From assembly GCA_902595425.1 (NCBI GenBank), contig CACJPV010000001.1, positions 124,001 through 188,000 of the forward strand: DNA of 64,000 bases. The letters run 5' to 3'. A program made the translations under genes and the position numbers. The DNA comes from an uncultured Alphaproteobacteria bacterium (GTDB taxonomy: Bacteria; Pseudomonadota; Alphaproteobacteria; HIMB59; GCA-002718135). Below, in pieces: positions 16,889 to 26,889 of this stretch. The notes under the pieces were generated by a model. That model made no database searches and was not told where the DNA came from. It saw only the letters and a program-made list of their open reading frames with translations. Position 1 is the stretch's first letter. Each line of letters starts with the position of its first letter.

Positions 16889-17265
16889 TTAATTAATTTG
16901 TTAATATTTAAACCAAGAAATGTAAATAATAAGCATAATGACAGTGATAAAATCATATAAGAAAATGCCTGTAAAAATTTTTTACTTAAAATCAATTCTA
17001 TACTTTCTAATGAGAAAGTTGAAAAAGTTGTAAAAGACCCTAAAACACCAATTATTAAAAAATATTTTATAGCATATGAAGATAAATATTTAGTTTCCAT
17101 AAGCGTTATCAGTAATCCAATGAGAAAAGATCCTAATATATTAACAAAAAGTGTGCTCAGAAATATATGATTTGTAAATAAATAAGATTTAAAGAATAAA
17201 TAAGAAAAATATCTTAAGGATGCACCAACAGATCCACCAAGGGCGACTAAAAATATATTAAACAA
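16885..17265 (-). CDS. crcB: Fluoride ion channel CrcB/Fluc
   Basis: A 126-aa, four-helix membrane protein that forms a dual-topology fluoride exporter. Conserved blocks are GGSVGASLRYF near 10-20, the Asn in NILGSFLIGLL and the GVLGSFTTFSTFSLE segment with the channel-lining Phe and Ser/Thr residues. Length is standard. There is no fluoride riboswitch upstream; it follows rplQ by 2 bases and is probably transcribed with it. Confidence 0.93.
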   Translation of the reverse strand: MFNIFLVALGGSVGASLRYFSYLFFKSYLFTNHIFLSTLFVNILGSFLIGLLITLMETKYLSSYAIKYFLIIGVLGSFTTFSTFSLESIELILSKKFLQAFSYMILSLSLCLLFTFLGLNINKLIN

Positions 17266-17267
17266 TT

Positions 17268-17702
17268 TTAGTTTTGAGGCAGCTGTTCTTCTTCAGTTAT
17301 TTTCTTTTCAATAACAGGTCCGGAGTCTAAACCCTTTGCATCCTCATCTCTATCCACAAGTTCTATTATGGCAGTAGGTGCATTATCTCCATATCTATTA
17401 CCTAATTTTACAATTCTTGTATACCCACCGTTACGATCTTTGTAACGATCAGCTAAAGTATCAAAAAGTTTTTTTGACATTTTTTCATCTTGAAGAATAG
17501 AAATAGATTTTTTTCTTGCAGCTAAATCACCTTTTTTGCCCAAAGTTATTAATTTCTCAACAAAAGGTCTCAGCTCTTTAGCTTTGGGAAGAGTAGTTTT
17601 GATTTGTTCATGCTTTATAAGTGAATTAGATAAATTCATTAATAAAGCCTTACGATGAGAAGAAGTTCTGTTTAATTTTCTATGTTTAATATTATGTTTC
17701 AT
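17268..17702 (-). CDS. rplQ: 50S ribosomal protein L17
   Basis: A 144-aa protein beginning [24 protein letters not shown], the highly conserved L17 N-terminus (shown here as the [16 protein letters not shown] block), with the [15 protein letters not shown] segment following. L17 sits near the peptide exit tunnel. The last roughly 25 residues form an acidic, lineage-specific tail ([10 protein letters not shown] end). It lies 5 bases after rpoA and ends the translation superoperon proper. Confidence 0.97.
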   Translation of the reverse strand: MKHNIKHRKLNRTSSHRKALLMNLSNSLIKHEQIKTTLPKAKELRPFVEKLITLGKKGDLAARKKSISILQDEKMSKKLFDTLADRYKDRNGGYTRIVKLGNRYGDNAPTAIIELVDRDEDAKGLDSGPVIEKKITEEEQLPQN

Positions 17703-17707
17703 TTGAG

Positions 17708-18730
17708 TTACTTATTAAATGGATCCTCATATTTTTTTGCTAATTCATCAATATTTTCAGGAGGCCAGTCAGGAACTGACATGCCTAAATTTAATTCCAT
17801 TTGGGTAAGCACCTCTTTAATTTCATTGAGCGATTTTCTTCCAAAGTTAGGTGTTCTTAGCATTTCTGACTCAGTTTTTTGAACTAAGTCCCCAATGTAG
17901 ATAATATTGTCATTTTTTAAGCAATTAGCAGACCTAACTGATAACTCTAGCTCCTCAACCTTTTTTAGAAGATTAGAGTTAAAAGGTAATTTTTCAGAGG
18001 TATCCTGATCTTGTTTAACCTCAGGTTCATCAAAATTTATAAATGCCTGTAATTGATCTTGCAATATTCTTGCTGCCAAGGCAATAGCATCGTCTGGTGA
18101 AACTACACCATTCGTTTCAACATCAAAGATCAGTTTATCGTAGTCAGTTACTTGACCAACTCGACTATTTTCGATTTTATATGTAGCTTTAACAACAGGA
18201 CTAAACATAGCATCCAATTTTATTTCTCCAATGATTTTGTTTTCATCTTCTGCAACTTCTGCTGAAACATATCCTTTGCCCATCTCAATATTAGCCTCAA
18301 TCTCAACATCAGCATTAGTATCAAGGGTCATAATAATTTGATCTTTATTCATGATTTCTGTTTCTGAGTCTGTTTCAAAATTACCTGCTCTTATTTCCCC
18401 TGGTCCTTTAGCTTTAATATACATTTTTTTTAAACCAGGAGAGTGAACTTTAACAGCAATTGCTTTTAGATTTAATAAAATATCAGTTAAATCCTCTTTA
18501 ACACCAGGTATAGTTGAGAATTCATGAACTACACCTTTCATTTTTACAGAAGTAATAGCAGCACCCTGAAGAGATGATAAAAGTACTCTTCTAATTGCAT
18601 TGCCTAATGTTAGTCCAAAGCCTCTTTCTAAAGGTTCCGCTATTAATCTTCCAACCTTACCGTCGTTTTCTTGAACGTTAACGTCCATTTTACTTGGTTT
18701 AATCAGTTCCATCCAATTTTTTTGTAACAC
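17708..18730 (-). CDS. rpoA: DNA-directed RNA polymerase alpha subunit
   Basis: A 340-aa subunit that nucleates polymerase assembly and contacts promoters and activators. The N-terminal domain carries [22 protein letters not shown] near 32-53 and the [13 protein letters not shown] dimer region. A linker near 240 leads to the C-terminal domain with [14 protein letters not shown] and [16 protein letters not shown] helices that bind UP elements. The length is as expected for alphaproteobacteria. Confidence 0.98.
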   Translation of the reverse strand: MLQKNWMELIKPSKMDVNVQENDGKVGRLIAEPLERGFGLTLGNAIRRVLLSSLQGAAITSVKMKGVVHEFSTIPGVKEDLTDILLNLKAIAVKVHSPGLKKMYIKAKGPGEIRAGNFETDSETEIMNKDQIIMTLDTNADVEIEANIEMGKGYVSAEVAEDENKIIGEIKLDAMFSPVVKATYKIENSRVGQVTDYDKLIFDVETNGVVSPDDAIALAARILQDQLQAFINFDEPEVKQDQDTSEKLPFNSNLLKKVEELELSVRSANCLKNDNIIYIGDLVQKTESEMLRTPNFGRKSLNEIKEVLTQMELNLGMSVPDWPPENIDELAKKYEDPFNK

Positions 18731-18745
18731 TCAGTACTCCTTTAT

Positions 18746-19132
18746 TTAAACTCTTCTTCTTTTCCTAGGTCTGCATCCATTATGAGGTATTGGAGTAACA
18801 TCCTTAATAGATGTTATAATATATCCTATTGCTTGAAGAGATCTAAGAGCAGATTCCCTTCCAGAGCCAGGCCCAGACACCTCAACTTTTAATGTTTTTA
18901 AACCATATTCTTTCGCTTTGTTTCCTACGTCCTCAGCAGTAACTTGTGCTGCATATGGAGTTGACTTTCGAGATCCTTTAAAACCTTTATGACCAGCAGA
19001 GGACCAAGCTAAGGCATTCCCATTATCATCAGTAATAGTGATTATTGTATTATTAAATGAAGAAACTACATGAGCTACCCCTGAAGAAACTCTTTTTTTT
19101 ATTTTATTTTTTGTTTTCTTTTTGTCTGCCAT
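18746..19132 (-). CDS. rpsK: 30S ribosomal protein S11
   Basis: A 128-aa S11 with [18 protein letters not shown] near 18-35, the [17 protein letters not shown] block, and the C-terminal [17 protein letters not shown] signature. It sits on the small-subunit platform near the E-site mRNA path. It lies 2 bases after rpsM and 15 before rpoA in the alpha-operon order. Confidence 0.98.
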   Translation of the reverse strand: MADKKKTKNKIKKRVSSGVAHVVSSFNNTIITITDDNGNALAWSSAGHKGFKGSRKSTPYAAQVTAEDVGNKAKEYGLKTLKVEVSGPGSGRESALRSLQAIGYIITSIKDVTPIPHNGCRPRKRRRV

Positions 19133-19134
19133 AA

Positions 19135-19515
19135 TTAACCTTTGGTAACTTTTTTCTTACCAGCAATTGCAACAGCCTTACCTTTTCTAGTTCTTGCATT
19201 TGTATGAGTTCTTTGTCCTCTAACAGGTAATTTTTTTCTATGTCTCAAACCTCTGTAGCATCCAAGATCATTAAGTCTTTTAATGTCCAGAGAAACTTTT
19301 CTTCTTAAATCACCTTCAACAGTATGATGTTGATCAATGATGTCCCTAATTTTATTAAGTTCATCATCATTTAATTCACTTATTCTTTTGGCCAAGTCTA
19401 TTGAAGCTAAGTTGCAAATATCACTCGCAATTTTTGGCCCAATGCCAAATATATAAGTTAGAGCGACATTTACTTTTTTATTAGTCGGAATATTTACACC
19501 TGAAATTCTTGCCAT
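19135..19515 (-). CDS. rpsM: 30S ribosomal protein S13
   Basis: A 126-aa S13 starting [15 protein letters not shown], with the helix-hairpin-helix segment [15 protein letters not shown] and the conserved basic tail [17 protein letters not shown]. It contacts P-site tRNA and the large subunit in the head of the 30S. An 83-base gap separates it from adk; that gap is too short for rpmJ and holds no recognisable element. Confidence 0.98.
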   Translation of the reverse strand: MARISGVNIPTNKKVNVALTYIFGIGPKIASDICNLASIDLAKRISELNDDELNKIRDIIDQHHTVEGDLRRKVSLDIKRLNDLGCYRGLRHRKKLPVRGQRTHTNARTRKGKAVAIAGKKKVTKG

Positions 19516-19598
19516 TAGATTAGCCTATAAATAAAATGAATGAGGGTGAATACATTAAAAAATGCACTTAAGTCAAGGGTTGAAATAGTAATTTTCAT

Positions 19599-20177
19599 CT
19601 AATTTTTGCCGTTTTCGATGATTTTCATTATATTATTTTCTATTTCTGAAACTTTTTTAGAAGCATCAATTTTAAAGTAATTTTGACTAAATTTATCAGC
19701 AAAAAAATCGGAAACCGGTAAAGTCTCATCGAGATATTTACTAAGTCGAGTTTCAATTACATCTATACTATCATCAGATCTTTGTTCTTTTTCAGATCTT
19801 AAAACTATTCTTTCTTTTACGATATTAAAATTAATTTCAAAACCAAATATGAAATCAAAGCTTATTTTTTTGGTTTTAGAAAAAGACAATAGGAACTCTG
19901 ATTGAGTTAATGTTCTTGGATAACCATCTAAAACAAAGCCTTTCATAGAAGAATCACTAATTAATTTAGAAGAAATAATTTGATTTAATATATTATCTGA
20001 TACTAAGTTTCCTGATGACATTATTTTTTTTAATTGAAGAGACAGTTCGTCATTATCGTTTAACTTCTCTCTCAGAATATCACCAGTTGATAAATGGGCA
20101 ATATTTAATTTTTGACATAATATTTTGGCCTGAGTGCCTTTCCCTGATCCAGGGGGACCAAAAAAAATTATTTTCAT
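19599..20177 (-). CDS. adk: Adenylate kinase, short-lid form
   Basis: A 192-aa kinase interconverting ATP plus AMP and 2 ADP. The P-loop is FFGPPGSGKGTQAK at 5-18, followed by LSTGDILRE and GFVLDGYPRTLTQ. The LID region is short: no zinc-type insertion lies between the VKERI segment and ETRLSKYLDET, as is usual in alphaproteobacterial enzymes. It directly follows secY, a common position in this operon. Confidence 0.95.
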   Translation of the reverse strand: MKIIFFGPPGSGKGTQAKILCQKLNIAHLSTGDILREKLNDNDELSLQLKKIMSSGNLVSDNILNQIISSKLISDSSMKGFVLDGYPRTLTQSEFLLSFSKTKKISFDFIFGFEINFNIVKERIVLRSEKEQRSDDSIDVIETRLSKYLDETLPVSDFFADKFSQNYFKIDASKKVSEIENNIMKIIENGKN

Positions 20178-20180
20178 TAA

Positions 20181-21521
20181 CTATCTTCGACCCTTTAATT
20201 TTGTTTTCTTTAGCAAACCTTCGTATTGGTGTTGGAAGAGATGTGATTGTACTTGAGTGATAAAATCAATCATTACGACTACTATTATTAACAAGCTAGT
20301 ACCACCTAAGTAAAACGGAATAGACGTTTTAGATATCAAAAATTCAGGCAAAAGTGCAACAAGAGCCAAGTAAATAGTTCCAACTGTTGTCAACCTAGTT
20401 AAAACGTAGTCAATATATCGTGAGGTATTTTCACCCGGTCTTATGCCAGGAATAAAACCTCCATATTTTCTTAAATTTTCTGCTTGTTCATCTGGATTGA
20501 AAACAATTCCTGTATAAAAAAAACCAAAAAATATTATCATTGCCGCAAAAAGTGCTAAATAAAGAGGCTGACCCCTTCCTAAATAACTAGAAATGAATAA
20601 AAAAATATCACTGGAAGATCCAGCGCCAAAACCTGACATAGTATTTGGAAGTAGTAATATTGATGAAGCAAAAATTACAGGAATGACACCTGCTGTATTA
20701 ATTTTGAGTGGTAGATGAGAACTTTGACCTCCATAAATTTTATTTCCAACTTGTCTTTTTGGGTATTGAACTACAAGCCTTCTTTGTCCTTTTTCTACAA
20801 AAACTATAAAAATTATAAGAAAAAGAATTAATAATAAAATACCCAAGATAAAAGCAAGACTTAATTCACCAGTTCTTCCTAGCTGAAGTGTACTAACTAC
20901 TGCACTTGGTAAATTTGCAATAATACCTGCAGTAATTATTAATGATATTCCATTTCCAACACCCCTTGAAGTAATTTGTTCACCAAGCCACATAAGAAAA
21001 ACTGTTCCGCCAACTAGAGTGATTACAGTTGTAATTCTAAAAAAAATACCAGGTTCAAAAACAATATTTCCATAGGCTGTTTGCATTGACTCCAAACCAA
21101 TCGAAACACCATAACCTTGAAGAGCAGCAATAATTACAGTAACATATCGTGAATATTGAATAATTTGTCTTCTGCCTTTTGATCCCTGTTCTTTTAAATT
21201 TTTAAGGTGTGGTATACTTGATTGCATCAATGTCATTATGATTGAGGAAGATATATATGGCATTACTCCTAAGGCAAAAATTCCCATTCTTCCAAGTGCA
21301 CCTCCAGAAAAAGTATCAAAAATACCAAGTATTCCAGATGATTGTTGCTCAAAAAATTGTTGTAAAGCTGTAGGGTTAATTCCAGGAATAGGCAAAAAAG
21401 TCCCTAGTCTAAAAACAATTAGAGCACCTAGTGTAAAAAGTAGACGATTTCTTAATTCCGTAGCTTTTCCTAATGCTCCAAAATTTAAATTATTCGCAAG
21501 TCTCTCAGCAGCTGTAGCCAT
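20181..21521 (-). CDS. secY: Protein translocase subunit SecY
   Basis: A 446-aa membrane protein with ten predicted helices forming the protein-conducting channel. Landmarks are RLGTFLPIPGINP near 39-51 (plug and first helix region), PYISSSIIMTLMQ, LWLGEQITSRGVGNGISLII and FVEKGQRRLVVQYPKRQVG in the ribosome-binding loop. It follows rplO by 1 base in the spc order. Confidence 0.97.
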   Translation of the reverse strand: MATAAERLANNLNFGALGKATELRNRLLFTLGALIVFRLGTFLPIPGINPTALQQFFEQQSSGILGIFDTFSGGALGRMGIFALGVMPYISSSIIMTLMQSSIPHLKNLKEQGSKGRRQIIQYSRYVTVIIAALQGYGVSIGLESMQTAYGNIVFEPGIFFRITTVITLVGGTVFLMWLGEQITSRGVGNGISLIITAGIIANLPSAVVSTLQLGRTGELSLAFILGILLLILFLIIFIVFVEKGQRRLVVQYPKRQVGNKIYGGQSSHLPLKINTAGVIPVIFASSILLLPNTMSGFGAGSSSDIFLFISSYLGRGQPLYLALFAAMIIFFGFFYTGIVFNPDEQAENLRKYGGFIPGIRPGENTSRYIDYVLTRLTTVGTIYLALVALLPEFLISKTSIPFYLGGTSLLIIVVVMIDFITQVQSHLFQHQYEGLLKKTKLKGRR

Positions 21522-21522
21522 A

Positions 21523-21984
21523 CTATTTATTAGTTGTTATTGTCACACTGCCGCCATTTTTTTTAATTTTTTCAATTGCAGTTTTTGAGGCATAAGAAAT
21601 TTCAATATTAATCTTATCAGTGACTTCTCCTACATTTAATAACTTAAGACTCCCATTTGACTTTGTGAAGATTTTTTTTGCAAATAAATCAGCTTCTTTA
21701 ATATTGTTGGGGTCAATTCTATGCTTTGTAATGATTTTTGCAATAGTATTGAAATTAATATTCTGAATTTTTTTTTGAAAGATGTTCTTAAAACCTCTTT
21801 TAGGCAACCTTCTATAAAGAGGCATTTGGCCACCTTCAAAACCTTTTATTGAAACGCCAGATCGAGATTTCTGACCTTTCACACCTCTGCCAGATGTTTT
21901 TCCAAGACCCGATCCTGCACCCCTTCCTCTTCTTTTTCTTTTTTTACTTGAAGTCAAACTAGAGGGTAATTCATTTATTTTCAT
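21523..21984 (-). CDS. rplO: 50S ribosomal protein L15
   Basis: A 153-aa L15 with the glycine- and arginine-rich N-terminus [21 protein letters not shown] and the block [27 protein letters not shown]. It stabilises 23S rRNA domain interactions. It begins 18 bases after rpsE, where rpmD (L30) normally lies, so L30 is absent from this operon. Confidence 0.97.
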   Translation of the reverse strand: MKINELPSSLTSSKKRKRRGRGAGSGLGKTSGRGVKGQKSRSGVSIKGFEGGQMPLYRRLPKRGFKNIFQKKIQNINFNTIAKIITKHRIDPNNIKEADLFAKKIFTKSNGSLKLLNVGEVTDKINIEISYASKTAIEKIKKNGGSVTITTNK

Positions 21985-22002
21985 CTTATTACTTTCCTTT
22001 AA

Positions 22003-22512
22003 TTAGTCTTTCTTTGTTTTGATAACATCAGATATTTTTTTTGATCTTTTTGCTGCAATTGATTTAGGTGACTCAGACTCATTAAAAGCATTGAAAGTAG
22101 CTTTAAGCATGTTGTGAGGATTAGAGGTTCCAGTAGATTTTGCGACAACATCTTTAATTCCTAAAGACTCAAAAAGAGCTCTCATAGGCCCACCTGCAAT
22201 TATACCCGTTCCTGGTGCGGCAGATCGTAGAATTACCTTTCCTGCACCAAATCTACCGACAACATCATGATGTAATGTCCTGTTATCTTTTAGATGAACT
22301 CTGATCATTTTATTTTTTGCATTTTCAGTGGCTTTTCTTACTGCTTCTGGAACTTCCTTAGCTTTACCTGTTCCGTAACCAACTCTTCCTTTATTATCAC
22401 CAACTATCATAATAGCTGCAAAACCAAATCGTCTTCCACCTTTTACAACCTTAGCTACTCTATTTATAGCTACTAGATGTTCACTTAATTCGCTATGTTC
22501 ATTATTCATCAT
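22003..22512 (-). CDS. rpsE: 30S ribosomal protein S5
   Basis: A 169-aa S5 that helps decoding accuracy. It shows [17 protein letters not shown] near 23-39, [13 protein letters not shown], and the RAAPGTG-type block seen here as [20 protein letters not shown]. Two ATGs stand together at the start; the first is used by default. The C-terminal tail is Lys-rich. Confidence 0.97.
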   Translation of the reverse strand: MMNNEHSELSEHLVAINRVAKVVKGGRRFGFAAIMIVGDNKGRVGYGTGKAKEVPEAVRKATENAKNKMIRVHLKDNRTLHHDVVGRFGAGKVILRSAAPGTGIIAGGPMRALFESLGIKDVVAKSTGTSNPHNMLKATFNAFNESESPKSIAAKRSKKISDVIKTKKD

Positions 22513-22521
22513 AATTAATCC

Positions 22522-22857
22522 TTAAAAATTTAAACCTTCAGCTCTTGCAGATTCAGCTAATATTTTAATAAGTCCGTGATATTTATATTCACCCTTATCA
22601 AAAGCTACTTCCTTAATACCTTTTTCAATTAACCTTTTTGCTATATTTTTTCCAATAATTTCTGCTAGTTCTTTTTTTGCACTTTTGGAATTTACTAATT
22701 CTTTTTCTAACGATGATGCGCTCGCTATAGTAACACCTTTTAAATCATCTATCGCCTGCGCATATAAGTGATTATTAGAACGAAATACAGTAAGTCTTTT
22801 TCTTGAAGAAACTTTTTTTAATTTATATCTGATTCTCTTTGACCTTTTGCTAATCAT
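22522..22857 (-). CDS. rplR: 50S ribosomal protein L18
   Basis: A 111-aa L18 that binds 5S rRNA. The RIRYKLKKVSSRKRLTVFRSN N-terminal region, YAQAIDDLKG block and the C-terminal FDKGEYKYHGLIKILAESARAEGL agree with the family. It lies between rplF and rpsE in standard order with 8-9 base spacers. Confidence 0.97.
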   Translation of the reverse strand: MISKRSKRIRYKLKKVSSRKRLTVFRSNNHLYAQAIDDLKGVTIASASSLEKELVNSKSAKKELAEIIGKNIAKRLIEKGIKEVAFDKGEYKYHGLIKILAESARAEGLNF

Positions 22858-22865
22858 ATATATTC

Positions 22866-23399
22866 CTATTTTTTCTTACCTTCTTTTCTAAAAATAAATT
22901 CGTTATCATATTTTATACCTTTACCTTTGAATGGCTCAGGTTTTCTATATGATCTAATTTTAGCAGCAGTAGCTCCTAGTATTTCTTTGTTAAAACTTGT
23001 TAACTTTACTATGTTTTGTTTAGGACATTCAATTTTTACATCTTTTGGAATTAAATGATCAATATCATGACTAAAACCTAACTGAAGTTTAAGTGTATTC
23101 CCAGATACACTAGCTCTGTACCCTGTTCCATTTAATTCAAGAGTTTTAGAGAAACCTTTACTTACGCCAGCAATTATATTTGAAATTAATGATCTCATTG
23201 TGCCCCAATTTGGGTTTTGTTTATCTTTATCATCAATAGGCTTTACAAAAACTTCATTCTCTTGAATATCAACAGTGTATAAAGGATTAACAGTTAAACT
23301 CATTTCCCCAAGTTTCCCTTTTGCGCTAAAGTTGCCATTTTGAAAACTACACTTAATATCGTTGTCTATTTTTATACTATTTTTTGCTATTCTAGACAT
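22866..23399 (-). CDS. rplF: 50S ribosomal protein L6
   Basis: A 177-aa L6 beginning MSRIAKNSI, with two similar RNA-binding domains and the terminal signature PEPFKGKGIKYDNEFIFRKEGKKK. It binds near the sarcin-ricin loop and the factor-binding site. The start at 23399 follows rpsH by 2 bases. Confidence 0.97.
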   Translation of the reverse strand: MSRIAKNSIKIDNDIKCSFQNGNFSAKGKLGEMSLTVNPLYTVDIQENEVFVKPIDDKDKQNPNWGTMRSLISNIIAGVSKGFSKTLELNGTGYRASVSGNTLKLQLGFSHDIDHLIPKDVKIECPKQNIVKLTSFNKEILGATAAKIRSYRKPEPFKGKGIKYDNEFIFRKEGKKK

Positions 23400-23401
23400 A
23401 G

Positions 23402-23800
23402 TTAAAAAACCTCACAGAGTATTTCTCCACCAACATTATTTTTTCTTGCCTCATTATCAGACATTACACCCTTAGGGGTAGATAGTATAGATATACCTAG
23501 GCCACCGTAGATTTTAGGAAGTTCTGATATTTTTGAATATACTCTAATTCCCGGTTTAGATACTCTCTTGATATTTTTGATTACAGGTTTACCGTTAAAG
23601 TACTTTAAATCGATTTTTATATTAGAGATACCTTTTCTAACCTCAATATTTTTAAAATCCCTAATGTAGCCCTCATCTTTAAGAACTGTTAATACATTTA
23701 AGTTAAGTTTAGAATTATAACACGAAGTAAAAGACTTCCTTGCTTGGTGAGCATTTTTTATTCTTGCCAACATATCAGATAAAGCATCATTAAAAGCCAT
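23402..23800 (-). CDS. rpsH: 30S ribosomal protein S8
   Basis: A 132-aa S8 with the N-terminal LSDMLARIKNAHQARK and the C-terminal family signature GISILSTPKGVMSDNEARK. It binds the central domain of 16S rRNA, and in enteric bacteria it also represses the spc operon; whether it does so here cannot be seen. Confidence 0.97.
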   Translation of the reverse strand: MAFNDALSDMLARIKNAHQARKSFTSCYNSKLNLNVLTVLKDEGYIRDFKNIEVRKGISNIKIDLKYFNGKPVIKNIKRVSKPGIRVYSKISELPKIYGGLGISILSTPKGVMSDNEARKNNVGGEILCEVF

Positions 23801-23810
23801 TATATACCTC

Positions 23811-24116
23811 CTACCAACTTGACTTTACTACACCAGGAAGGTCCCCTGACATAGAAAGTTCCCTAATTTTAATTCTTGATAGACCAAATTTTCTGTAAAC
23901 ACCTCTTGTTCTACCTGTTAACTTACACCTGTTTCTATAACGAATTGAAGAGCTATTTCTTGGAAGATCATTTAATTTATTTTGAATCTTTAATCTTTCA
24001 TCCATAGTCAAATCTTTTTGCATTACCTTAACCTTTAAAGAATTTCTTTTACTTTTAAATTTTTTTATAAGTTTTAATCTATTTGAGTTTTTTTGAATTG
24101 AACTGAGTTTAGCCAT
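23811..24116 (-). CDS. rpsN: 30S ribosomal protein S14
   Basis: A 101-aa S14 of the long, zinc-free class: the C-terminal region reads RNRCKLTGRTRGVYRKFGLSR without a CxxC zinc pair. It assembles in the 30S head. Spacers of 7 and 10 bases join it to rplE and rpsH. Confidence 0.97.
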   Translation of the reverse strand: MAKLSSIQKNSNRLKLIKKFKSKRNSLKVKVMQKDLTMDERLKIQNKLNDLPRNSSSIRYRNRCKLTGRTRGVYRKFGLSRIKIRELSMSGDLPGVVKSSW

Positions 24117-24123
24117 TTTTCAC

Positions 24124-24675
24124 CTATTGTTTTTTACTGCCCTTAAATGGCATATTAAATTGTTTTAATAACTCTAAAGCGTCTTCATTATTTTTTGCCG
24201 TCGTGCATATTGTTATATTTAGACCTCTTACTTTATCAATTTTATCATAATTAATTTCTGGGAAAATAATTTGTTCCTTAACTCCAAATGAATAGTTTCC
24301 ATTTCCATCAAAACTTTTAGATTCTAAGCCTCTAAAGTCTCGAATTCTAGGAATGGCTATATTAACTAATCTATCAAGAAATTCGTACATAATTTTATTT
24401 CTAAGAGTTACAGAAACTCCTAAAGACATACCAGCTCTAATTTTAAAACCTGCAATTGCCTTTTTTGCTTTAGTTTTAATAGCTTTCTGCCCTGCAATTA
24501 AGGATAACTCTTCTTGTGCCTTATCGACAATTTTTGTATCATCTTTTGCTTCTCCTAAACCTATATTTAAAACAATTTTAGATATTTTTGGAACCTCATG
24601 AATATTTTTACAATTTAGCTTGCTATGCAAATTTTTTAAGATTTCTGTTTTGTATTGTTCTTGAAGTCTACTCAT
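24124..24675 (-). CDS. rplE: 50S ribosomal protein L5
   Basis: A 183-aa L5, the 5S-rRNA-binding protein of the central protuberance. It shows [14 protein letters not shown] near 32-45, [19 protein letters not shown] and [12 protein letters not shown] towards the C-terminus. It follows rplX by 3 bases. Confidence 0.97.
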   Translation of the reverse strand: MSRLQEQYKTEILKNLHSKLNCKNIHEVPKISKIVLNIGLGEAKDDTKIVDKAQEELSLIAGQKAIKTKAKKAIAGFKIRAGMSLGVSVTLRNKIMYEFLDRLVNIAIPRIRDFRGLESKSFDGNGNYSFGVKEQIIFPEINYDKIDKVRGLNITICTTAKNNEDALELLKQFNMPFKGSKKQ

Positions 24676-24678
24676 ATG

Positions 24679-24996
24679 TTATATCTCTTTTCCTGATTTT
24701 TTATTAATTCGGATTTTTTTTCCATCTTTGCCAAAAGAGTAGCCAAGTCTCACTCCTTTATTAAGTGATGAGTCATAGAATGCAACATTTGAAATATGTA
24801 TTGGCATATCTTTTTCGATAATGCCACCTGGTTCATTATTTCCTGGTTTTTGATGTTTTTTATATTTGTTGATTTCGCTAACGATTATCTTTCTTGTATG
24901 TGGAATTACTTTTAAAATTTTTCCTCTTTTACCCTTATCTTTACCTGCAAGAACTATAACTTCGTCACCTTTTTTAAGTTTAATTTTATTTTTCAT
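24679..24996 (-). CDS. rplX: 50S ribosomal protein L24
   Basis: A 105-aa L24 with a KOW motif at the start (KKGDEVIVLAGKDKGKRGK at 8-26) and the downstream EKDMPIHISNVAFYD. It is an early assembly initiator of the 50S. Its first base overlaps the last base of rplN. Confidence 0.97.
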   Translation of the reverse strand: MKNKIKLKKGDEVIVLAGKDKGKRGKILKVIPHTRKIIVSEINKYKKHQKPGNNEPGGIIEKDMPIHISNVAFYDSSLNKGVRLGYSFGKDGKKIRINKKSGKEI

Positions 24997-25364
24997 TATA
25001 GTACCTCGGGCGCTAAACTAATTATCTTCATAAACTTTTTGGTCCTAAGCTCTCTAGTAACAGGTCCAAATATTCTTGTTGCAATAGGTTCCTCTTGCTT
25101 GTCTAATAAAACGGCTGCATTTCTATCAAATCTAATTGTTGAACCATCATTTCTAGAAAATTCTTTGGAGGTTCTAACAATTACTGCTTTAAATACTTCA
25201 CCTTTTTTTACTTTTGCTCTTGGTATAGCATCCTTTATCGAAACTACAATTATATCTCCAATTGAGGCAAACCTTCTTTTAGAGCCTCCAAGAACTTTGA
25301 TGCATTGTATCTTTCTTGCACCTGAATTATCAGCTACAAACAAATTTGATTGCATTTGTATCAT
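24996..25364 (-). CDS. rplN: 50S ribosomal protein L14
   Basis: A 122-aa L14, among the most conserved ribosomal proteins. The start [19 protein letters not shown], the [14 protein letters not shown] block, and the [11 protein letters not shown] segment are all as expected. It lies at the subunit interface. It begins 2 bases after rpsQ. Confidence 0.98.
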   Translation of the reverse strand: MIQMQSNLFVADNSGARKIQCIKVLGGSKRRFASIGDIIVVSIKDAIPRAKVKKGEVFKAVIVRTSKEFSRNDGSTIRFDRNAAVLLDKQEEPIATRIFGPVTRELRTKKFMKIISLAPEVL

Positions 25365-25366
25365 TT

Positions 25367-25612
25367 TTACAAATTCTCCTGATTATCATTTATAACCATC
25401 CAAGTCTTAAGCTTTGAAATTGGCTTTGATTCAATAATTTTAACAGTATCTCCAACTTTAAAAGAATTATTTGCATCGTGTGCATGATATTTTTTTGATT
25501 GACTAATAATTTTTTTATAAAGCTTGTGCTTTACTCTTCTTGTCACTTTAACAATTATAGTTTTGTTTGAACTTGAGGAGACTACTGTTCCTGTTAAAAT
25601 TCTCTTAGGCAT
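25367..25612 (-). CDS. rpsQ: 30S ribosomal protein S17
   Basis: An 81-aa S17 if started at the ATG at 25612, giving [18 protein letters not shown], which matches the family's usual N-terminus; the reading frame is open further upstream to 25696 but that part overlaps rpmC. The C-terminal block [15 protein letters not shown] and the ESKPISKLK segment are typical. The chosen start lies inside the last codons of rpmC, so the two are translationally coupled. Confidence 0.95.
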   Translation of the reverse strand: MPKRILTGTVVSSSSNKTIIVKVTRRVKHKLYKKIISQSKKYHAHDANNSFKVGDTVKIIESKPISKLKTWMVINDNQENL

Positions 25613-25796
25613 TATTTTCTCCATAAATTTTTGAAATCTTTGTCTTAAGTCTAGCGATTTGAATGCGCATCTTTTTAATTTCTGAAGTTTTCTCAAGCTG
25701 ACCAGTAGATTTTTGAAACTTTAAATTCATTAGGGATTTTCTCAAATTGAATAATTCAGATTTAATTTTATCAATACTTTTAATCTTCTCAGCCAT
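25605..25796 (-). CDS. rpmC: 50S ribosomal protein L29
   Basis: A 63-aa two-helix L29 with [21 protein letters not shown] and [14 protein letters not shown], the usual family blocks. It sits at the peptide exit tunnel where nascent-chain factors dock. Its start overlaps the rplP stop by one base and its 3' end overlaps rpsQ. Confidence 0.95.
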   Translation of the reverse strand: MAEKIKSIDKIKSELFNLRKSLMNLKFQKSTGQLEKTSEIKKMRIQIARLKTKISKIYGENNA

Positions 25797-26212
25797 TAAA
25801 TATTTCTCCCGATAAACTTACACTTAATTGGTAATTTAGCAGCTGCTAGTTCCATGGCTCTTCTTGCATCTTCAACAGCAACACCATCAACTTCAAACAT
25901 AACTCTACCTGGCTTAACTCTACAAGCCCAGTATTCGTTTGATCCTTTTCCTTTTCCCATTCTGACCTCTGCAGGTTTTTTAGAGACTGGTACATCTGGA
26001 AATATTCTAATCCACATTTTACCAGCTCTTTTTAAGTGTCTTGTAATAGCTTTTCTTGCTGACTCAATTTGTCTGGATGTCACCCTTTCTGGCTCCATAG
26101 CTTTTAGACCGTAACTGCCATAGTTAAGTGTAAAATTTCCTTTAGCGTTACCATGAATTCTACCTTTGAACTGCTTTCTGTACTTAGTTTTCTTTGGAGA
26201 TAACATATTCAT
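25796..26212 (-). CDS. rplP: 50S ribosomal protein L16
   Basis: A 138-aa L16 with [20 protein letters not shown] at the start and the mid-protein [23 protein letters not shown] and [21 protein letters not shown] region (quoted in part). The ATG at 26212 forms a TAATG overlap with rpsC; a second ATG at 26206 gives the more usual MLSPKK start, so either may be right. L16 positions the A-site tRNA. Confidence 0.96.
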   Translation of the reverse strand: MNMLSPKKTKYRKQFKGRIHGNAKGNFTLNYGSYGLKAMEPERVTSRQIESARKAITRHLKRAGKMWIRIFPDVPVSKKPAEVRMGKGKGSNEYWACRVKPGRVMFEVDGVAVEDARRAMELAAAKLPIKCKFIGRNI

Positions 26213-26889
26213 TATCTAACACTCCCCTGTTCAACTTGTTTTTTTTCACTTGCATAAGGATCTTTATTTAATATTTCACCCTTGTTTATCCAAACCTTAA
26301 TGCCACATATACCATAAGTAGTTTCTGCCTCTGCTGTAGCGTAATCTATATCACTTCTTAAAGTATGAAGAGGCACACTTCCTTCATGATATTTTTCAGT
26401 TCTAGCAATTTCCGCTCCACCTAATCTTCCACTACACAATACTTTAACTCCTTTGGCACCAAGACGCATCGATGATTGAACCGCTTTTTTCATCGCTCTT
26501 CTAAATGAAACTCTTTTTTCTAACTGACTCGCAATATTTTCAGCAACTAATTTAGCCTCAACCTCAGGTTTCCTAACTTCTTTAATATCCAAAAATACCT
26601 CAAGATTAGATATTTTAGAAAGGTTATTTTTTAAAGACTCAATATCGGCACCTTTTTTTCCAATAATTATTCCAGGTCTTGAACTAAATATAGAAATTCT
26701 AAGTTTTTTAGCCGCTCTTTCAATATTAATTTTAGAAATACTTGCATTTTTTAGTTTTTTTTCAACATATTTTTTAATCTCTAAATCTTGATGCAACAGT
26801 TTTGCATAATCTGATTTAGAGAACCACCTTGATGACCAAGTCCTATTAATTCCTAATCTAATTCCATTTGGATGAACTTTTTGACCCAT
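26212..26889 (-). CDS. rpsC: 30S ribosomal protein S3
   Basis: A 225-aa S3 starting [20 protein letters not shown], with a KH domain ([19 protein letters not shown]) and the C-terminal [19 protein letters not shown] segment. It forms part of the mRNA entry channel. Overlaps of one base join it to rplV and rplP. Confidence 0.98.
   Translation of the reverse strand: MGQKVHPNGIRLGINRTWSSRWFSKSDYAKLLHQDLEIKKYVEKKLKNASISKINIERAAKKLRISIFSSRPGIIIGKKGADIESLKNNLSKISNLEVFLDIKEVRKPEVEAKLVAENIASQLEKRVSFRRAMKKAVQSSMRLGAKGVKVLCSGRLGGAEIARTEKYHEGSVPLHTLRSDIDYATAEAETTYGICGIKVWINKGEILNKDPYASEKKQVEQGSVR

Noticed and set aside
17266-17267. Fluoride riboswitch for crcB
   Set aside because: Only two bases separate crcB from rplQ, so there is no leader to hold one.
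21636-21839. 67-codon open frame on the minus strand in another frame of rplO
   Set aside because: rplO is certain in the main frame; the alternate frame has no recognisable features.
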